A program made the position numbers and the translations under genes. Shown here piece by piece: positions 44,285 to 55,026 of a DNA stretch of 64,000 nt (its first letter is position 1; each line of letters begins with the position of its first letter). Source of the DNA: Streptomyces kronopolitis (GTDB lineage: Bacteria > Actinomycetota > Actinomycetes > Streptomycetales > Streptomycetaceae); contig NZ_BMND01000007.1 in the NCBI RefSeq assembly GCF_014646275.1, forward strand, positions 62,001 through 126,000, read 5' to 3'. The notes beneath the pieces were generated by a model, which worked only from the letters and a program-made list of their open reading frames with translations, had not been told where the DNA came from and searched no databases.

Positions 44285-45172
44285 ATGACGGCGCCGATAC
44301 CGCACCCCGCCTCCCGCCCCGCCCCGGTCGCGCCCCTCGTCGGCACGGGGGAGCTGGCCGCCGAGATCGCCGCGCAGCTCAGCAGGCGGCTCCGCGGGGT
44401 CCGGCTGCACGGGCCGGTTTCCGCGCGGCCGCCCGCCCCCACCCTCGTCGCGGTCGCCCACGGCAGCCGCGACCCCCGCGCCCTGCCCGCCGTCCGGGCG
44501 CTGCTCGACCGGGTCCGCGCGCTGCGCCCCGGACTGCCCGTACGGCTCGGGCACCTGGAGCTGAACCGCCCGCTGCTCAGCGACACCCTCGCCGGGCTGC
44601 GCGGCGAGGCCGTCCTCGTCCCGCTGCTCTTCGGCCGCGGGCATCACGTCACCCACGACCTGCCCGCCGCCCTCGCGGACACCCCCCGTCTGACCGGCCG
44701 CATCGCCACCCCCCTCGGGCCGCATCCGCTCCTCGCCGAGGCGCTCCACGGCCGCCTCCTGGAAGCCGGCTTCCCCCGGGAACCCGGCCCGCGCACCGCC
44801 GTGGTCCTGGCCGCCGCCGGCTCCCGGTCCCCGCGCTCCGCCCGCGACACCGAACGCACCGCGGAGCTGCTCTCGGCCCGGCTCGGGCTCCCGGTCCGCG
44901 CCGCCTACGCCTCCGCCGCGGCCCCCACCGTCGCCGACGCGGTCCGGGCGCTGACCGCCCGCGGCCACGACCGCGTCGCCGTGGCCGGCTGCTTCACCGC
45001 CCCCGGCCGCTTCGCCACCCGCACCGCCGAGGCCGCCCCCGGCCTCGCCGCCGCCCCCCTGGCGGACCACCCCGCACTGGCCCGTCTCGTGCTGCACCGC
45101 TACGACCAGGTGCTGCTCGCACCCACCGGATGCGACGACGAGAGCACCGGGGCGGCTACCGTCGCGGTATGA
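44285..45172 (+). CDS. CbiX/sirohydrochlorin chelatase-like protein
   Basis: 295 residues, ATG 44285; the stop overlaps the dGTPase start (ATGA). Two tandem chelatase half-domains: [20 protein letters not shown] with the N-terminal metal His, [20 protein letters not shown] with the second His, and a diverged second half ([20 protein letters not shown]). The family inserts Fe or Co into sirohydrochlorin for siroheme or cobalamin; siroheme is the NirB cofactor, though that operon is 18 kb away. The start is not certain because no clear ribosome site is seen. Confidence 0.82.
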   Translation: MTAPIPHPASRPAPVAPLVGTGELAAEIAAQLSRRLRGVRLHGPVSARPPAPTLVAVAHGSRDPRALPAVRALLDRVRALRPGLPVRLGHLELNRPLLSDTLAGLRGEAVLVPLLFGRGHHVTHDLPAALADTPRLTGRIATPLGPHPLLAEALHGRLLEAGFPREPGPRTAVVLAAAGSRSPRSARDTERTAELLSARLGLPVRAAYASAAAPTVADAVRALTARGHDRVAVAGCFTAPGRFATRTAEAAPGLAAAPLADHPALARLVLHRYDQVLLAPTGCDDESTGAATVAV

Positions 45173-46482
45173 CGGGCACACGACCGACCATCCCCGGCTA
45201 CACCTCGGCCGACATCGCGCGCTGGGTCACCGAGCCCGACAAACGGCCCGGGCGCACCGCCTTCCAGCGCGACCGCGCCCGGGTGCTGCACTCCGCCGCG
45301 CTGCGCCGGCTGGCCGGCAAGACCCAGGTCGTCACCCCCGGCGGACACACCCACGCCTGGGACGCCAGCCCGCGCACCCGGCTGACCCACTCCCTGGAGT
45401 GCGCCCAGGTCGGCCGGGAACTCGGCGCCGCCCTCGGCTGCGACCCCGACCTCGTCGAGACCGCCTGCCTGGCGCACGATCTCGGCCACCCGCCCTTCGG
45501 CCACAACGGCGAGCAGATCCTCAACGAGGTCGCCGCACCCTGCGGCGGCTTCGAGGGCAACGCCCAGTCGCTGCGGCTGCTGGCCCGCCTGGAGCCCAAG
45601 CGCTTCGTGCCCGCCGAGGACGGCACGGCGGTCAGCGTCGGGCTGAACCTCAGCCGCGCCGCCCTGGACGCGGCCACCAAGTACCCCTGGACGCGCGGCA
45701 CCCACCCCGCCGACCCCGCCTCCCCGAAGTTCGGGGTCTACGCCGACGACCTGCCCGTCTTCGCGTGGTTCCGGCAGGGCGCGCCCGACGGGGCGCAGAG
45801 CTTCGAGGCGCAGGTCATGGACTGGTCCGACGACGTGGCCTACTCCGTGCACGACGTCGAGGACGGCCTGCACGCGGGACACCTGGACCCCAACCTCCTG
45901 CTCGCGGACGCCGAACGCGCCGAGATCTTCGCCGTCGCCGGTGAGCGCTACGCGCCCGGCGCCGGCCCCGCGGAGCTGGCCGCCGCGCTGGACCGCCTGC
46001 TGGAACAGGAGTGGTGGCCGCACGGCTACGACGGCTCCGCGCTCGCCCAGGCCCGCCTCAAGGACGCCACCAGCCAGCTGATCGGCCGCTTCTGCCTGGC
46101 CGCCGAGACCGCCACCCGGGCCCAGTGGGGCAGCGGACGGCTCACCCGCTATGGGGCCGAGCTGGTGGTTCCGGACGAAACCCGGCTCGAATGCGCCGTT
46201 TTGAAAGCCGTCGCCGACCGGTACGTCATGCAGCGCCCCGACCAGGAAGTGCTCCGCGCCGACCAGCGAGTCGTCCTCGCCGAACTGGCCGAGGCGCTGC
46301 TCGCCCGCGCCCCCGACGGCCTTGATCCACAGTTCCGTTCGCTGTTCGACTCGGCCCCCGACGACACCGCGCGGATGCGTGCCGTCATCGACCAGATCGC
46401 GGCCCTGACCGACACCTCGGCCCGCTCGCTGCACGCCCGTCTCACCCGGCCGCCCGGTCACCGCGGGGCGAACCGGGGGTGA
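45169..46482 (+). CDS. dgt: Deoxyguanosinetriphosphate triphosphohydrolase-like protein
   Basis: 437 residues, ATG 45169, overlapping the chelatase stop. HD-domain dNTPase: [20 protein letters not shown], His74 in [13 protein letters not shown], His103-Asp104 in [16 protein letters not shown], and a distal Asp in [17 protein letters not shown]. Hydrolyses dNTPs to nucleoside and triphosphate, controlling pools. In Streptomyces it sits close upstream of dnaG, as here after two intervening genes. Confidence 0.92.
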   Translation: MTGTRPTIPGYTSADIARWVTEPDKRPGRTAFQRDRARVLHSAALRRLAGKTQVVTPGGHTHAWDASPRTRLTHSLECAQVGRELGAALGCDPDLVETACLAHDLGHPPFGHNGEQILNEVAAPCGGFEGNAQSLRLLARLEPKRFVPAEDGTAVSVGLNLSRAALDAATKYPWTRGTHPADPASPKFGVYADDLPVFAWFRQGAPDGAQSFEAQVMDWSDDVAYSVHDVEDGLHAGHLDPNLLLADAERAEIFAVAGERYAPGAGPAELAAALDRLLEQEWWPHGYDGSALAQARLKDATSQLIGRFCLAAETATRAQWGSGRLTRYGAELVVPDETRLECAVLKAVADRYVMQRPDQEVLRADQRVVLAELAEALLARAPDGLDPQFRSLFDSAPDDTARMRAVIDQIAALTDTSARSLHARLTRPPGHRGANRG

Positions 46483-46733
46483 CCCTGGGGGAAAGCCCCT
46501 CTTCCGCCCTCACGCTCCGTGCGGGACGCTCGGACCCGGCCGTCCTCGAACGGAGCACCCTGACAACAGCGCACAGCGACACCGGGCCACGGCACCACGG
46601 CACACCCCGATCGGCGGCGAACGGGAACCTCGGCGGCGCCCAGCACATCAACGGGGGAGAGGAACCGGGGGGACATCGGGGGCGTTCACGGACGCGGACG
46701 CGGACGTACGGCACCGCAACGAGGAGGAAGCAA

Positions 46734-48020
46734 GTGGTCGACGCACACCAGACGTTCGTCATCGTCGGGGGTGGCCTGGCCGGAGCGAAGGCCGCGGAGA
46801 CGCTCCGCGCGGAGGGTTTCACCGGCCGGGTGATCCTGATCTGCGACGAGCGCGACCACCCGTACGAGCGCCCCCCGCTCTCCAAGGGGTACCTGCTCGG
46901 CAAGGAGGAGCGCGACAGCGTCTTCGTCCACGAACCCGCCTGGTACGCCCAGGCGCACATCGAACTCCACCTGGGCCAGCCCGCCGTCCATCTGGACCCC
47001 GAGGCCAGGACCGTCCGCCTCGGCGACGGCACCCTGATCGTCTACGACCGGCTGCTGCTGGCCACCGGCGCCGAACCGCGCCGCCTGGACATCCCCGGCA
47101 CCGGCCTGGCCGGCGTGCACCACCTGCGCCGCCTCGCGCACGCCGAACGGCTGCGCGGCGTGCTGGCTTCGCTCGGCCGGGACAACGGGCATCTGGTGAT
47201 CGCGGGCGCCGGCTGGATCGGCCTGGAGGTCGCCGCCGCCGCCCGCTCCTACGGCGCCGAGGTGACCGTCGTCGAGGCCGCTCCCACCCCGCTGCACGGC
47301 GTCCTGGGCCCCGAACTCGGCGGCGTGTTCACCGATCTGCACCGCGAACACGGCGTCCGCTTCCACTTCGGCGCCGAACTGACCGAGATCGTCGGACAGG
47401 ACGGCATGGTGCTCGCGGTCCGCACCGACGACGGCGAGGAGCACCCCGCGCACGACGTGCTCGCCGCGATCGGCGCCGCCCCGCGCACCGCGCTCGCCGA
47501 ACAGGCCGGGCTCGACCTCGTCGACCGCACGGGCACGAGCGGCGGCGGCATCGCGGTGGACTCCTCGCTGCGCACCTCCGACCCGTACGTCTACGCCGCC
47601 GGCGACGTCGCCGCGGCCCCCCTCACCCTCGCGCAGGACGCCCCCGCGGACACCCGCCTGCGGGTCGAGCACTGGGCCAACGCCCTCAACGGCGGCCCGG
47701 CCGCGGCCCGCGCCATGCTCGGCCAGGACGCCGGCCACGACCGCCTCCCGTACTTCTTCTCCGACCAGTACGACGTCGCCATGGAGTACACCGGCCACGC
47801 CCCGCCCGGCTCGTACGCCCAGGTCGTCTGCCGCGGGGACGTCGCCAAGCGGGAGTTCACCGCCTTCTGGCTCGACGCGGACGGCCGGCTGCTCGCCGGG
47901 ATGAACGTCAACGTCCCGGACGTCGCCGACACCCTCGGGCAACTGATCCGCTCCGGCGCCCCGTTGGAGCCCGGCGCGCTGGCCGATCCGGACGTGCCGC
48001 TGACCGCGCTGCTCCCGTAG
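46734..48020 (+). CDS. FAD-dependent NAD(P)/ferredoxin reductase
   Basis: 428 residues from GTG 46734 with GAGGAGGAA about 6 nt upstream. Rhodocoxin/putidaredoxin-reductase type: FAD motif FVIVGGGLAGAKAAETLRAE, DHPYERPPLSKGYL, NAD motif LVIAGAGWIGLEVAAAA, YVYAAGDVAAAP, and the C-terminal reductase domain (DQYDVAMEYTGHA). Usually transfers electrons from NADH to a ferredoxin feeding a P450 or dioxygenase; no ferredoxin or P450 gene is nearby, so the partner is elsewhere. Confidence 0.88.
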   Translation: MVDAHQTFVIVGGGLAGAKAAETLRAEGFTGRVILICDERDHPYERPPLSKGYLLGKEERDSVFVHEPAWYAQAHIELHLGQPAVHLDPEARTVRLGDGTLIVYDRLLLATGAEPRRLDIPGTGLAGVHHLRRLAHAERLRGVLASLGRDNGHLVIAGAGWIGLEVAAAARSYGAEVTVVEAAPTPLHGVLGPELGGVFTDLHREHGVRFHFGAELTEIVGQDGMVLAVRTDDGEEHPAHDVLAAIGAAPRTALAEQAGLDLVDRTGTSGGGIAVDSSLRTSDPYVYAAGDVAAAPLTLAQDAPADTRLRVEHWANALNGGPAAARAMLGQDAGHDRLPYFFSDQYDVAMEYTGHAPPGSYAQVVCRGDVAKREFTAFWLDADGRLLAGMNVNVPDVADTLGQLIRSGAPLEPGALADPDVPLTALLP

Positions 48021-48029
48021 CGTGCGGCC

Positions 48030-49049
48030 ATGACAGCGAGCCCCGACGATCCCACCGGCCCCGGCAGCACCGACGTCCCGGACGTCGTCACCTTCGACGA
48101 CGTCCGGGACGCCGCCCGGCGGCTGGCGGGCGTGGCACACCGCACGCCCGTGCTGCGCTCCCGCACCCTCGACGCACTCGCCGGCGCCGAGATCCACCTC
48201 AAGTGCGAGAACTTCCAGCGGGTCGGCGCCTTCAAGTTCCGCGGCGCCTACAACGCCCTGTCCCGGCTGTCCGCGCAGCAGCTCGCCCGCGGGGTCGCCG
48301 CCTACTCCTCCGGCAACCACGCCCAGGCCGTCGCGCTGGCCGCCCGGGAGCTGGGAAGCCACGCGGTCATCGTGATGCCCGAGGACGCCCCGGAATCGAA
48401 GGCGGCCGCCACCGCCGGATACGGCGCCGAGATCGTCCGCTACGACCGCTACACCGGCGACCGCACCGCCCTGGGCCGCCGGCTCGCCGAGGAGCGCGGC
48501 CTGACCCTGATCCCGCCGTACGACCATCCGCACGTCATCGCCGGCCAGGGCACCGCGGCCCTGGAGCTGATCGAGGAGACCGGCCCGCTGGACGCGCTGC
48601 TCGCGCCGATCGGCGGCGGCGGGCTGATGGCCGGCTCGGCCCTCGCCGCCACCGCGCTGGCCCCCGGCATCCGCATGATCGGCGTGGAGCCGGCGGCCGG
48701 CGACGACACCCTGCGCTCCCTGGCCGCCGGCCACCCCGTCACCATCCCCGTCCCGCACACCATCGCCGACGGCCAGGCCGTCGAGCGGCCCGGCGACCTG
48801 ACCTTCGCCGTCAACCGGCGGCTGCTCGACTCGGTCGTCCTGGTCAGCGACGACGAGATCCGCGCGGCCATGCGGCTGGCCTTCGAACGCCTGAAGATCG
48901 TCACCGAGCCCAGCGGGGCCGCCGCGCTGGCCGCCCTGCTCGCCGGCCGCGTCGAGGTCCCCGGGAGCCCCTCCCGCCCGCGCCGTATCGGCGTGATCGT
49001 CTCCGGCGGCAACATCGGCCTGGAGCGGTTCCTGGAGCTCATGGGGTGA
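48030..49049 (+). CDS. Threonine dehydratase / serine racemase-like PLP enzyme
   Basis: 339 residues, ATG 48030, 9 bp after the oxidoreductase gene, so probably co-transcribed. Fold type II PLP enzyme: PLP Lys69 in RVGAFKFRGAYNAL, SSGNHAQAVALAA, phosphate loop PIGGGGLMAGSALA, and VIVSGGNIGLERF near the end. It lacks the C-terminal ACT regulatory domains of biosynthetic IlvA, so it is the short catabolic form deaminating Thr/Ser, or a serine racemase. Confidence 0.9.
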   Translation: MTASPDDPTGPGSTDVPDVVTFDDVRDAARRLAGVAHRTPVLRSRTLDALAGAEIHLKCENFQRVGAFKFRGAYNALSRLSAQQLARGVAAYSSGNHAQAVALAARELGSHAVIVMPEDAPESKAAATAGYGAEIVRYDRYTGDRTALGRRLAEERGLTLIPPYDHPHVIAGQGTAALELIEETGPLDALLAPIGGGGLMAGSALAATALAPGIRMIGVEPAAGDDTLRSLAAGHPVTIPVPHTIADGQAVERPGDLTFAVNRRLLDSVVLVSDDEIRAAMRLAFERLKIVTEPSGAAALAALLAGRVEVPGSPSRPRRIGVIVSGGNIGLERFLELMG

Positions 49050-49110
49050 GGCGGCGGACGCCGACGGCCGCCGCGGGGGGCGGGCGGCCCGGAGTGTCCG
49101 ACCCCGGCCG

Positions 49111-49122
49111 TAGAATTCACGC
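49111..49122 (+). promoter_or_regulatory. -10 hexamer placing a leaderless start at dnaG
   Basis: TAGAAT at 49111-49116 followed by 6 nt and the GTG start at 49123. In Streptomyces the distance from a TANNNT hexamer to +1 is about 6-7 nt, so the transcript would begin at or next to the start codon; no ribosome site is visible. No good -35 is seen. Confidence 0.5.
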
Positions 49123-51039
49123 GTGGCAGGCAGGATCAACGATGACGATGTGAAGGCGGTACGGGACGCGGTCCCGATCGACGCCGTCGTGTCCGAGTAC
49201 CTCCAGCTCCGCAACGCCGGTGGCGGCAACCTCAAGGGCCTGTGCCCCTTCCACGACGAGAAGTCCCCGTCCTTCCACGTCAGCCCGGCCAAGGGCCTGT
49301 ACCACTGCTTCGGCTGCCAGGAGGGCGGCGACACCGTCGACTTCATCATGAAGATCGACCACCTCTCCTTCGCCGAGACCATCGAGCGGCTCGCCTCCCA
49401 GGCCGGCATCACCCTGCGCTACGAGGAGGGCGGCTACACCCCCGGCCGCCAGCAGGGCGAGCGCACCCGCCTGGTCGAGGCCCACAAGATCGCCGCGCAG
49501 TTCTACGCCGAGCAGCTGGACGGCGCCGAGGCCGAGATCGCCCGCGCCTTCCTCGCCGAGCGCGGCTTCGACCAGTCCGCGGCCCAGCACTTCGGCCTCG
49601 GCTACAGCCCGGCCGGCTGGGACCACCTCACCCGCTTCCTGCGCGGCCGCGGCTTCAGCGACCAGGAGCTGGTCCTCTCCGGCCTCTCCCAGGAGGGCCG
49701 CCGCGGCCCCATCGACCGCTTCCGCGGCCGCCTGATGTGGCCGATCCGCGACATCGCCGGCGAGGTCGTCGGCTTCGGCGCCCGCAAGCTCCGCGAGGAC
49801 GACAACGGTCCCAAGTACCTCAACACCCCCGAGACCCCCCTCTACCGCAAGTCCCATGTCCTCTACGGCATCGACCTCGCCAAGAAGGAGATCGCCAAGA
49901 CCAGCCGCGCGGTCGTCGTCGAGGGCTACACCGACGTCATGGCCTGCCACCTCTCCGGCATCACCACCGCCATCGCCACCTGCGGCACGTCCTTCGGCGA
50001 GGGCCACATCAAGATCCTCCGCCGGCTGCTGATGGACCACTCCGGCTCCGAGGTCGTCTTCACCTTCGACGGCGACGCCGCGGGCCAGAAGGCCGCCCTG
50101 CGCGCCTTCGAGGACGACCAGAAGTTCGCCGCCGAGACCTCCATCGCCATCACCCCCGGCGGCATGGACCCCTGCGATCTGCGCCTGGCCAAGGGCGACG
50201 CGGCCGTCGCCGACCTCGTCGAATCCCGCACCCCGCTCTTCGAGTTCGCGCTGCGCCATGTCGCGTCCCGGCACAACCTCGACACCACCGTCGGCCGCGC
50301 CGCCGCCCTCGACGAGGCCGCCCCCATCGTCGCCCGCATCAAGAACAGCTCCATCCAGCACGAATCCGCCGTCCAGCTCGCCGGCATGCTCGGCATCCTC
50401 GACACCCAGTTCGTCGTCCGCCGGGTCAGCCAGCTCGCCCGCTGGGCCCGCGAACGCGGCCGCGACGCCGGCCCCGATCAGTCCCGCCCGCAGCAGCGCC
50501 ACGGCCAGGCCGCGCCCCCCGAGCAGGCCCGCCCCGCCGGCCCGCGCGGCCCGGCGCTCAACCTCCGCAGCCCCGCCCGGCGCGTCGAGCGCGAACTCCT
50601 CAAACTCGCGCTGCAACGCCCCGACCTGGTCTCCCCGGCCTTCGACGCCTACGGAGCCGACGAGTTCACCGCCCCGCCCTACGCCGTCGTCCGCCAGTGC
50701 ATCGAGGACGCCGGCGGTGCCACGGCCGGCGCCGCCGACCCGTCCTACGTCCCCCGGGTCCGCGAGGCCGCCCCCGACGACACCGTCCGCGCCATGGTCA
50801 CCGAGCTCGCCGTCGAACCCCTGCTGACCCGCCGGGACCCCGACGAGGCCTACGCCGGCGTCCAGTTGGCCACCGTCCGCATCGCCGCCGTCGACGCCCG
50901 GATCGCCGATCTGGAGGGCGCCGCCCGCCGCAGCGAGGCCCAGGGCGACCACGCGGGCTCCGCCGCCATGCTCCAGGAGCTGTGGGTCCTCCAGCAGTAC
51001 GGCAAGACCCTGCGCGAGCGCGGCGCCGCCGCCCTGTAG
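49123..51039 (+). CDS. dnaG: DNA primase
   Basis: 638 residues from GTG 49123. Synthesises RNA primers at the replication fork. N-terminal CHC2 zinc finger with Cys41, His44, Cys62 and Cys65 (LCPFHDEKSPSFHV, YHCFGCQEGGD); catalytic core with the primase motif DRFRGRLMWPIRD and the TOPRIM residues in VVVEGYTDVMACH and VVFTFDGDAAGQKAA; a low-complexity linker at about 445-485; and a C-terminal helicase-interaction domain. Full length. The hrdA-type sigma gene follows, the order I recall for Streptomyces. Confidence 0.96.
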   Translation: MAGRINDDDVKAVRDAVPIDAVVSEYLQLRNAGGGNLKGLCPFHDEKSPSFHVSPAKGLYHCFGCQEGGDTVDFIMKIDHLSFAETIERLASQAGITLRYEEGGYTPGRQQGERTRLVEAHKIAAQFYAEQLDGAEAEIARAFLAERGFDQSAAQHFGLGYSPAGWDHLTRFLRGRGFSDQELVLSGLSQEGRRGPIDRFRGRLMWPIRDIAGEVVGFGARKLREDDNGPKYLNTPETPLYRKSHVLYGIDLAKKEIAKTSRAVVVEGYTDVMACHLSGITTAIATCGTSFGEGHIKILRRLLMDHSGSEVVFTFDGDAAGQKAALRAFEDDQKFAAETSIAITPGGMDPCDLRLAKGDAAVADLVESRTPLFEFALRHVASRHNLDTTVGRAAALDEAAPIVARIKNSSIQHESAVQLAGMLGILDTQFVVRRVSQLARWARERGRDAGPDQSRPQQRHGQAAPPEQARPAGPRGPALNLRSPARRVERELLKLALQRPDLVSPAFDAYGADEFTAPPYAVVRQCIEDAGGATAGAADPSYVPRVREAAPDDTVRAMVTELAVEPLLTRRDPDEAYAGVQLATVRIAAVDARIADLEGAARRSEAQGDHAGSAAMLQELWVLQQYGKTLRERGAAAL

Positions 51040-51318
51040 TCCCCGATCGGGCTCCCGGAGCCCGCCGCGCTCACCCCGCCGTAGCCGTCCGGTCACGGAA
51101 CGGACTCAAAAAGTGCTCGCACGCCCCTCGTGGCAGGCGCGTGTCGTACTCCACACTGAGAAGCGGTGCCTGAGTCCTCGGAGCGCGGCGGGCCCGGACG
51201 CACCCCACCCCGAACCTCCGCGGAACCGCTCTCGATGTACGGGACGGACGGCGGCCCGGCCGCAACCGTGCCCGACCTTTCTGCCGCCTCAGCAGCGATC
51301 ACCCTGGAGGTCGCCCCC

Positions 51319-52389
<1,071 letters not shown>

Positions 52390-52402
52390 CGCCGCGGAGC
52401 CC

Positions 52403-52522
52403 GGACCGCCCCGGCGCGCGGCTGCCCCGGTGCACGGCCGCTCCGGCGTACGGACCGCCCTGGTATACGAACGGCCCCGGCGTACGGACGGCCTCGGCGT
52501 TACGGGACCGCCCCGGCCTCAC
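52403..52522. repeat. Seven degenerate 16-19 bp tandem repeats
   Basis: Units begin at 52403, 52420, 52436, 52452, 52469, 52486 and 52504; consensus GGACCGCCCCGGCGTAC with length slippage of 1-3 bp. They fill the gap between the convergent sigma-factor and FGGY-kinase genes and reach the kinase stop codon. Confidence 0.8.
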
Positions 52523-54000
52523 GCCTCCCGCTGGAACGCCCCCGGATAGGCCTCGTCCCGCACCGCCATGTACTGCTGGCGCACGGCCCGGCCCACCGGC
52601 AGCTCCTCACCCGGCTCGAAGACCTGGCTCGCCGCCGCCGGCCACTGCGGCGGATCGATCCAGGGCGCCCCGCCGCCCGGCCCGGCCTCCGCGCCCGGCG
52701 CCGGGGCGAGCGTGCCGTGCGCCACGCCCCACGCCCAGGCCGCCTGCCGCGCCGCACCCAGCGCCGCGTAGTCACCCGGCTGCGGCACCACCACCGGCAC
52801 CCCGAACAGCCCCGGAGCCGCCGCCTGCACCGCGCCCAGATCCGCCGCCGCACCCAGCAGGAACACCCGGCGCACCGCCACCCCGCGCCCCCGCAGCACG
52901 TCCAGCGCGTCCGCGAGCCCGCAGAGCATGCCCTCCACGGCCGCCCGCGCCAGATGCTCCGGCTTCATGCTCTCCCGCCGCATACCGTGCAACGACCCCG
53001 CGGTGTGCGGCAGATGCGGCGTCCGCTCACCCTCCAGATACGGCAGCAGCACCATGCCGTACGCGCCGGGCGACGACTTCAGCGCCAGCTCGGACAGCCC
53101 TTCCAGGTCCGTGCCCAGCAGCTCCGCCGCACCGCGCAGCACCCGCACCGCGTTGCTGGTGTGCACCACCGGCAGATGCCGCCCGGTCGCGTCCGCGAAC
53201 GAGGTGATCGTCCCCGTCGGGTCGGCCAGCGCCTCGTGATGGATCCCGAACACCGACCCCGAGGCGCCCAGCGACACCACGGCGTCGCCCTCCCCGACGC
53301 CGAGCCCGAAGGCCGCCGCCATCGTCTCGCCCGTACCGGCCGAGATCAGCAGCCCCTCCGGGGTGAACCCGGCCGTCCCCGACGGGCTCAGCACCTCCGG
53401 CAGCCGCACCTGATGGCCCAGCGCCAGCTCCACCAGATCCGGCCGGTAGGTCGCGGTCGCCGTCGACCAGAACCCGGTCGCCGAGGCCCCGCCGCGGTCC
53501 GTGGTCCGCCGGGCGGGACGCCCCAGCAGCTGCCACGCCAGCCAGTCCTGCGGCTGCATGATCTCCGCGATCCGCGCCGCGTGCGCCGGCTCTGTACGCG
53601 CCAGCCAGCGCATCTTCGTCACCGGATGGGTCGCCTGCGGCACCGCCCCGACGGCCTGCGCCCAGGCGCTGCGCCCGCCGAGTGAGTCGATCAGATCCGC
53701 CGCCGCGCTCTGCGCCCGCTTGTCGTTGCCCACCAGCGCGGGCCGCACGAGGTTGCCCTCGACGTCCAGCGGCACCAGGCCGTGCGCCTGCGCCGAGACC
53801 CCGATCGCCTGCACCCCTTCGAGCAGCCCGTTGCCGGCCGCCTCACCCAGGGAAACCAGCCATGCCTGCGGATCGGCCTCGGGCCCCTTCTCGACAGGGT
53901 GCGGCGCATAGCCCTGCCTGATCACGGCACCCGTGTCCGCATCGCAGACCACGATCCGTGTGCTTTCGGACGAACTGTCCAATCCGGCGACTATCCCCAT
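52519..54000 (-). CDS. xylB: FGGY-family sugar kinase (xylulokinase-like)
   Basis: 493 residues, ATG 53998-54000. Two RNase-H-like domains: GLDSSSESTRIVVCDADTGA at the phosphate-1 loop, GVSAQAHGLVPLDVEGNLVR, QPQDWLAWQLLGRPARRTTD with the catalytic Asp region, VVSLGASGSVFG (phosphate 2) and VFLLGAAADLGAVQAAAPGL. Phosphorylates a pentulose, most likely D-xylulose. Isolated from any sugar operon here, so substrate assignment is by family resemblance only. Confidence 0.85.
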   Translation of the reverse strand: MGIVAGLDSSSESTRIVVCDADTGAVIRQGYAPHPVEKGPEADPQAWLVSLGEAAGNGLLEGVQAIGVSAQAHGLVPLDVEGNLVRPALVGNDKRAQSAAADLIDSLGGRSAWAQAVGAVPQATHPVTKMRWLARTEPAHAARIAEIMQPQDWLAWQLLGRPARRTTDRGGASATGFWSTATATYRPDLVELALGHQVRLPEVLSPSGTAGFTPEGLLISAGTGETMAAAFGLGVGEGDAVVSLGASGSVFGIHHEALADPTGTITSFADATGRHLPVVHTSNAVRVLRGAAELLGTDLEGLSELALKSSPGAYGMVLLPYLEGERTPHLPHTAGSLHGMRRESMKPEHLARAAVEGMLCGLADALDVLRGRGVAVRRVFLLGAAADLGAVQAAAPGLFGVPVVVPQPGDYAALGAARQAAWAWGVAHGTLAPAPGAEAGPGGGAPWIDPPQWPAAASQVFEPGEELPVGRAVRQQYMAVRDEAYPGAFQREA

Positions 54001-54101
54001 GGCTTTAGATGATGCCGCATGTGACGGATAAGGAAAGAGCCAGGGTTTCCCGGCCGGGCACGGCCCATGGCCGCCCCGGCCGGGCTCCGCGTCCGGCCGG
54101 C

Positions 54102-54401
54102 TCAGGTATTGCTCGTGCCCCAGTCGTCCTGGTCGGAGCCGCGCTGCTCGCGCAGTGCGCGGACCCGGTCGGTGACGGCCTGCGGCATCCGCTCCCCGAC
54201 CTTGGCCGACACCGTCCCGAAGGCCTTCGACGCCGCGTCCCGCCCGGTCAGCGCCGCTGACTCGGCGGTGTTCCGGACCGCCGGATTCTGGGTGACACGC
54301 TGGGCGGCCTTGCGGAGCTGCTCATACCGTTCCCGGCCGGCTCGTGCGCCGAGCACGTACCCGGTGGCCAGACCCGCGATGAACGTGAGCCGGTAGCGCA
54401 T
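54102..54401 (-). CDS. YtxH-like small membrane-associated protein
   Basis: 99 residues, ATG 54399-54401. One N-terminal Gly-zipper membrane helix (LTFIAGLATGYVLGARAGRE) followed by an amphipathic helical tail (YEQLRKAAQRVTQNPAVRNT) ending in a polar stretch. Typical of actinobacterial YtxH/oxygen-stress-type small proteins of unknown role. It precedes the tRNA cluster on the opposite strand. Confidence 0.8.
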   Translation of the reverse strand: MRYRLTFIAGLATGYVLGARAGRERYEQLRKAAQRVTQNPAVRNTAESAALTGRDAASKAFGTVSAKVGERMPQAVTDRVRALREQRGSDQDDWGTSNT

Positions 54402-54622
54402 GGCTCCACCTTTCCCTCTCGTCGGTCCCGTCCGGTGCCGGTACGCACCGGAGTGCCGGGCTGTGCCGCGCGCCTACCCTCCGGGGCCGGAGATCACCCG
54501 AGGTGACCTCCGGCGATACCGATTGGCGGAGCACCCCCCTGCTTGCGCTAATGTATGTGTCGCAGCGAGCGCGCGCCGTCCGGTTCCCCCGGACAGCGGT
54601 GCATTCGAGGCACACAGAGCAA

Positions 54623-54695
54623 TCCCCTGTAGCTCAATTGGCAGAGCAGCCGGCTGTTAACCGGCAGGTTACTGGTTCGAGTCCAGTCGGGGGAG
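54623..54695 (+). tRNA. tRNA-Asn (GTT), copy 1
   Basis: 73 nt, cloverleaf complete: acceptor TCCCCTG with CGGGGGA, D arm GCTCAATTGGCAGAGC, anticodon loop CTGTTAA, T arm ACTGGTTCGAGTCCAGT, G discriminator; no encoded CCA. The second copy follows 5 nt after its end. A TAATGT -10-like hexamer lies at 54549-54554. Confidence 0.95.
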
Positions 54696-54700
54696 CTCGG

Positions 54701-54773
54701 TCCCCTGTAGCTCAATTGGCAGAGCATTCGGCTGTTAACCGGAGGGTTACTGGTTCGAGTCCAGTCGGGGGAG
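54701..54773 (+). tRNA. tRNA-Asn (GTT), copy 2
   Basis: 73 nt, same acceptor, D and T arms as copy 1; differs mainly at the base of the anticodon stem and in the variable region. Followed by an intrinsic terminator at 54785-54808. Confidence 0.95.
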
Positions 54774-54784
54774 CAGAGAGAACG

Positions 54785-54808
54785 AGGACCCCGCGAGGGG
54801 TCCTTTTT
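54785..54808 (+). terminator. Intrinsic terminator of the tRNA-Asn pair
   Basis: AGGACCCC (54785-54792) and GGGGTCCT (54797-54804) around GCGA, followed by TTTT. Textbook Rho-independent form. Confidence 0.9.
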
Positions 54809-54952
54809 CTTGTGCCATGGAACCGAACCCCGGGCGATCGCGGTCCTCTTGAACGTGCGTGGTCGCCGGACGGCAGCCCTCACGGGCAGCAGATCGTATG
54901 AGCGGCTATGCTGCGGCAGACGGCGCGCACAAATGTGCGCGACGCGCCGTGG

Positions 54953-55026
54953 GGGGCGGTAGCTCAGCCGGTTAGAGCAGCGGACTCATAATCCGTCGGC
55001 CGTGGGTTCGAGTCCCACCCGCCCCA
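54953..55026 (+). tRNA. tRNA with CAT anticodon (elongator Met or Ile2)
   Basis: 74 nt: acceptor GGGGCGG with CCGCCCC, D arm GCTCAGCCGGTTAGAGC, anticodon loop CTCATAA, T arm GTGGGTTCGAGTCCCAC, A discriminator, no CCA. The CAT anticodon does not tell elongator tRNA-Met from lysidine-modified tRNA-Ile2. TATGCT at 54907-54912 is a plausible -10. Accessory DNA begins directly after its 3' end. Confidence 0.92.

Noticed and set aside
46483..46733. Upstream in-frame extension of the ferredoxin-reductase gene
   Set aside because: GAGGAGGAA directly before GTG 46734 and the start of FAD-fold homology there make the longer frame unlikely.
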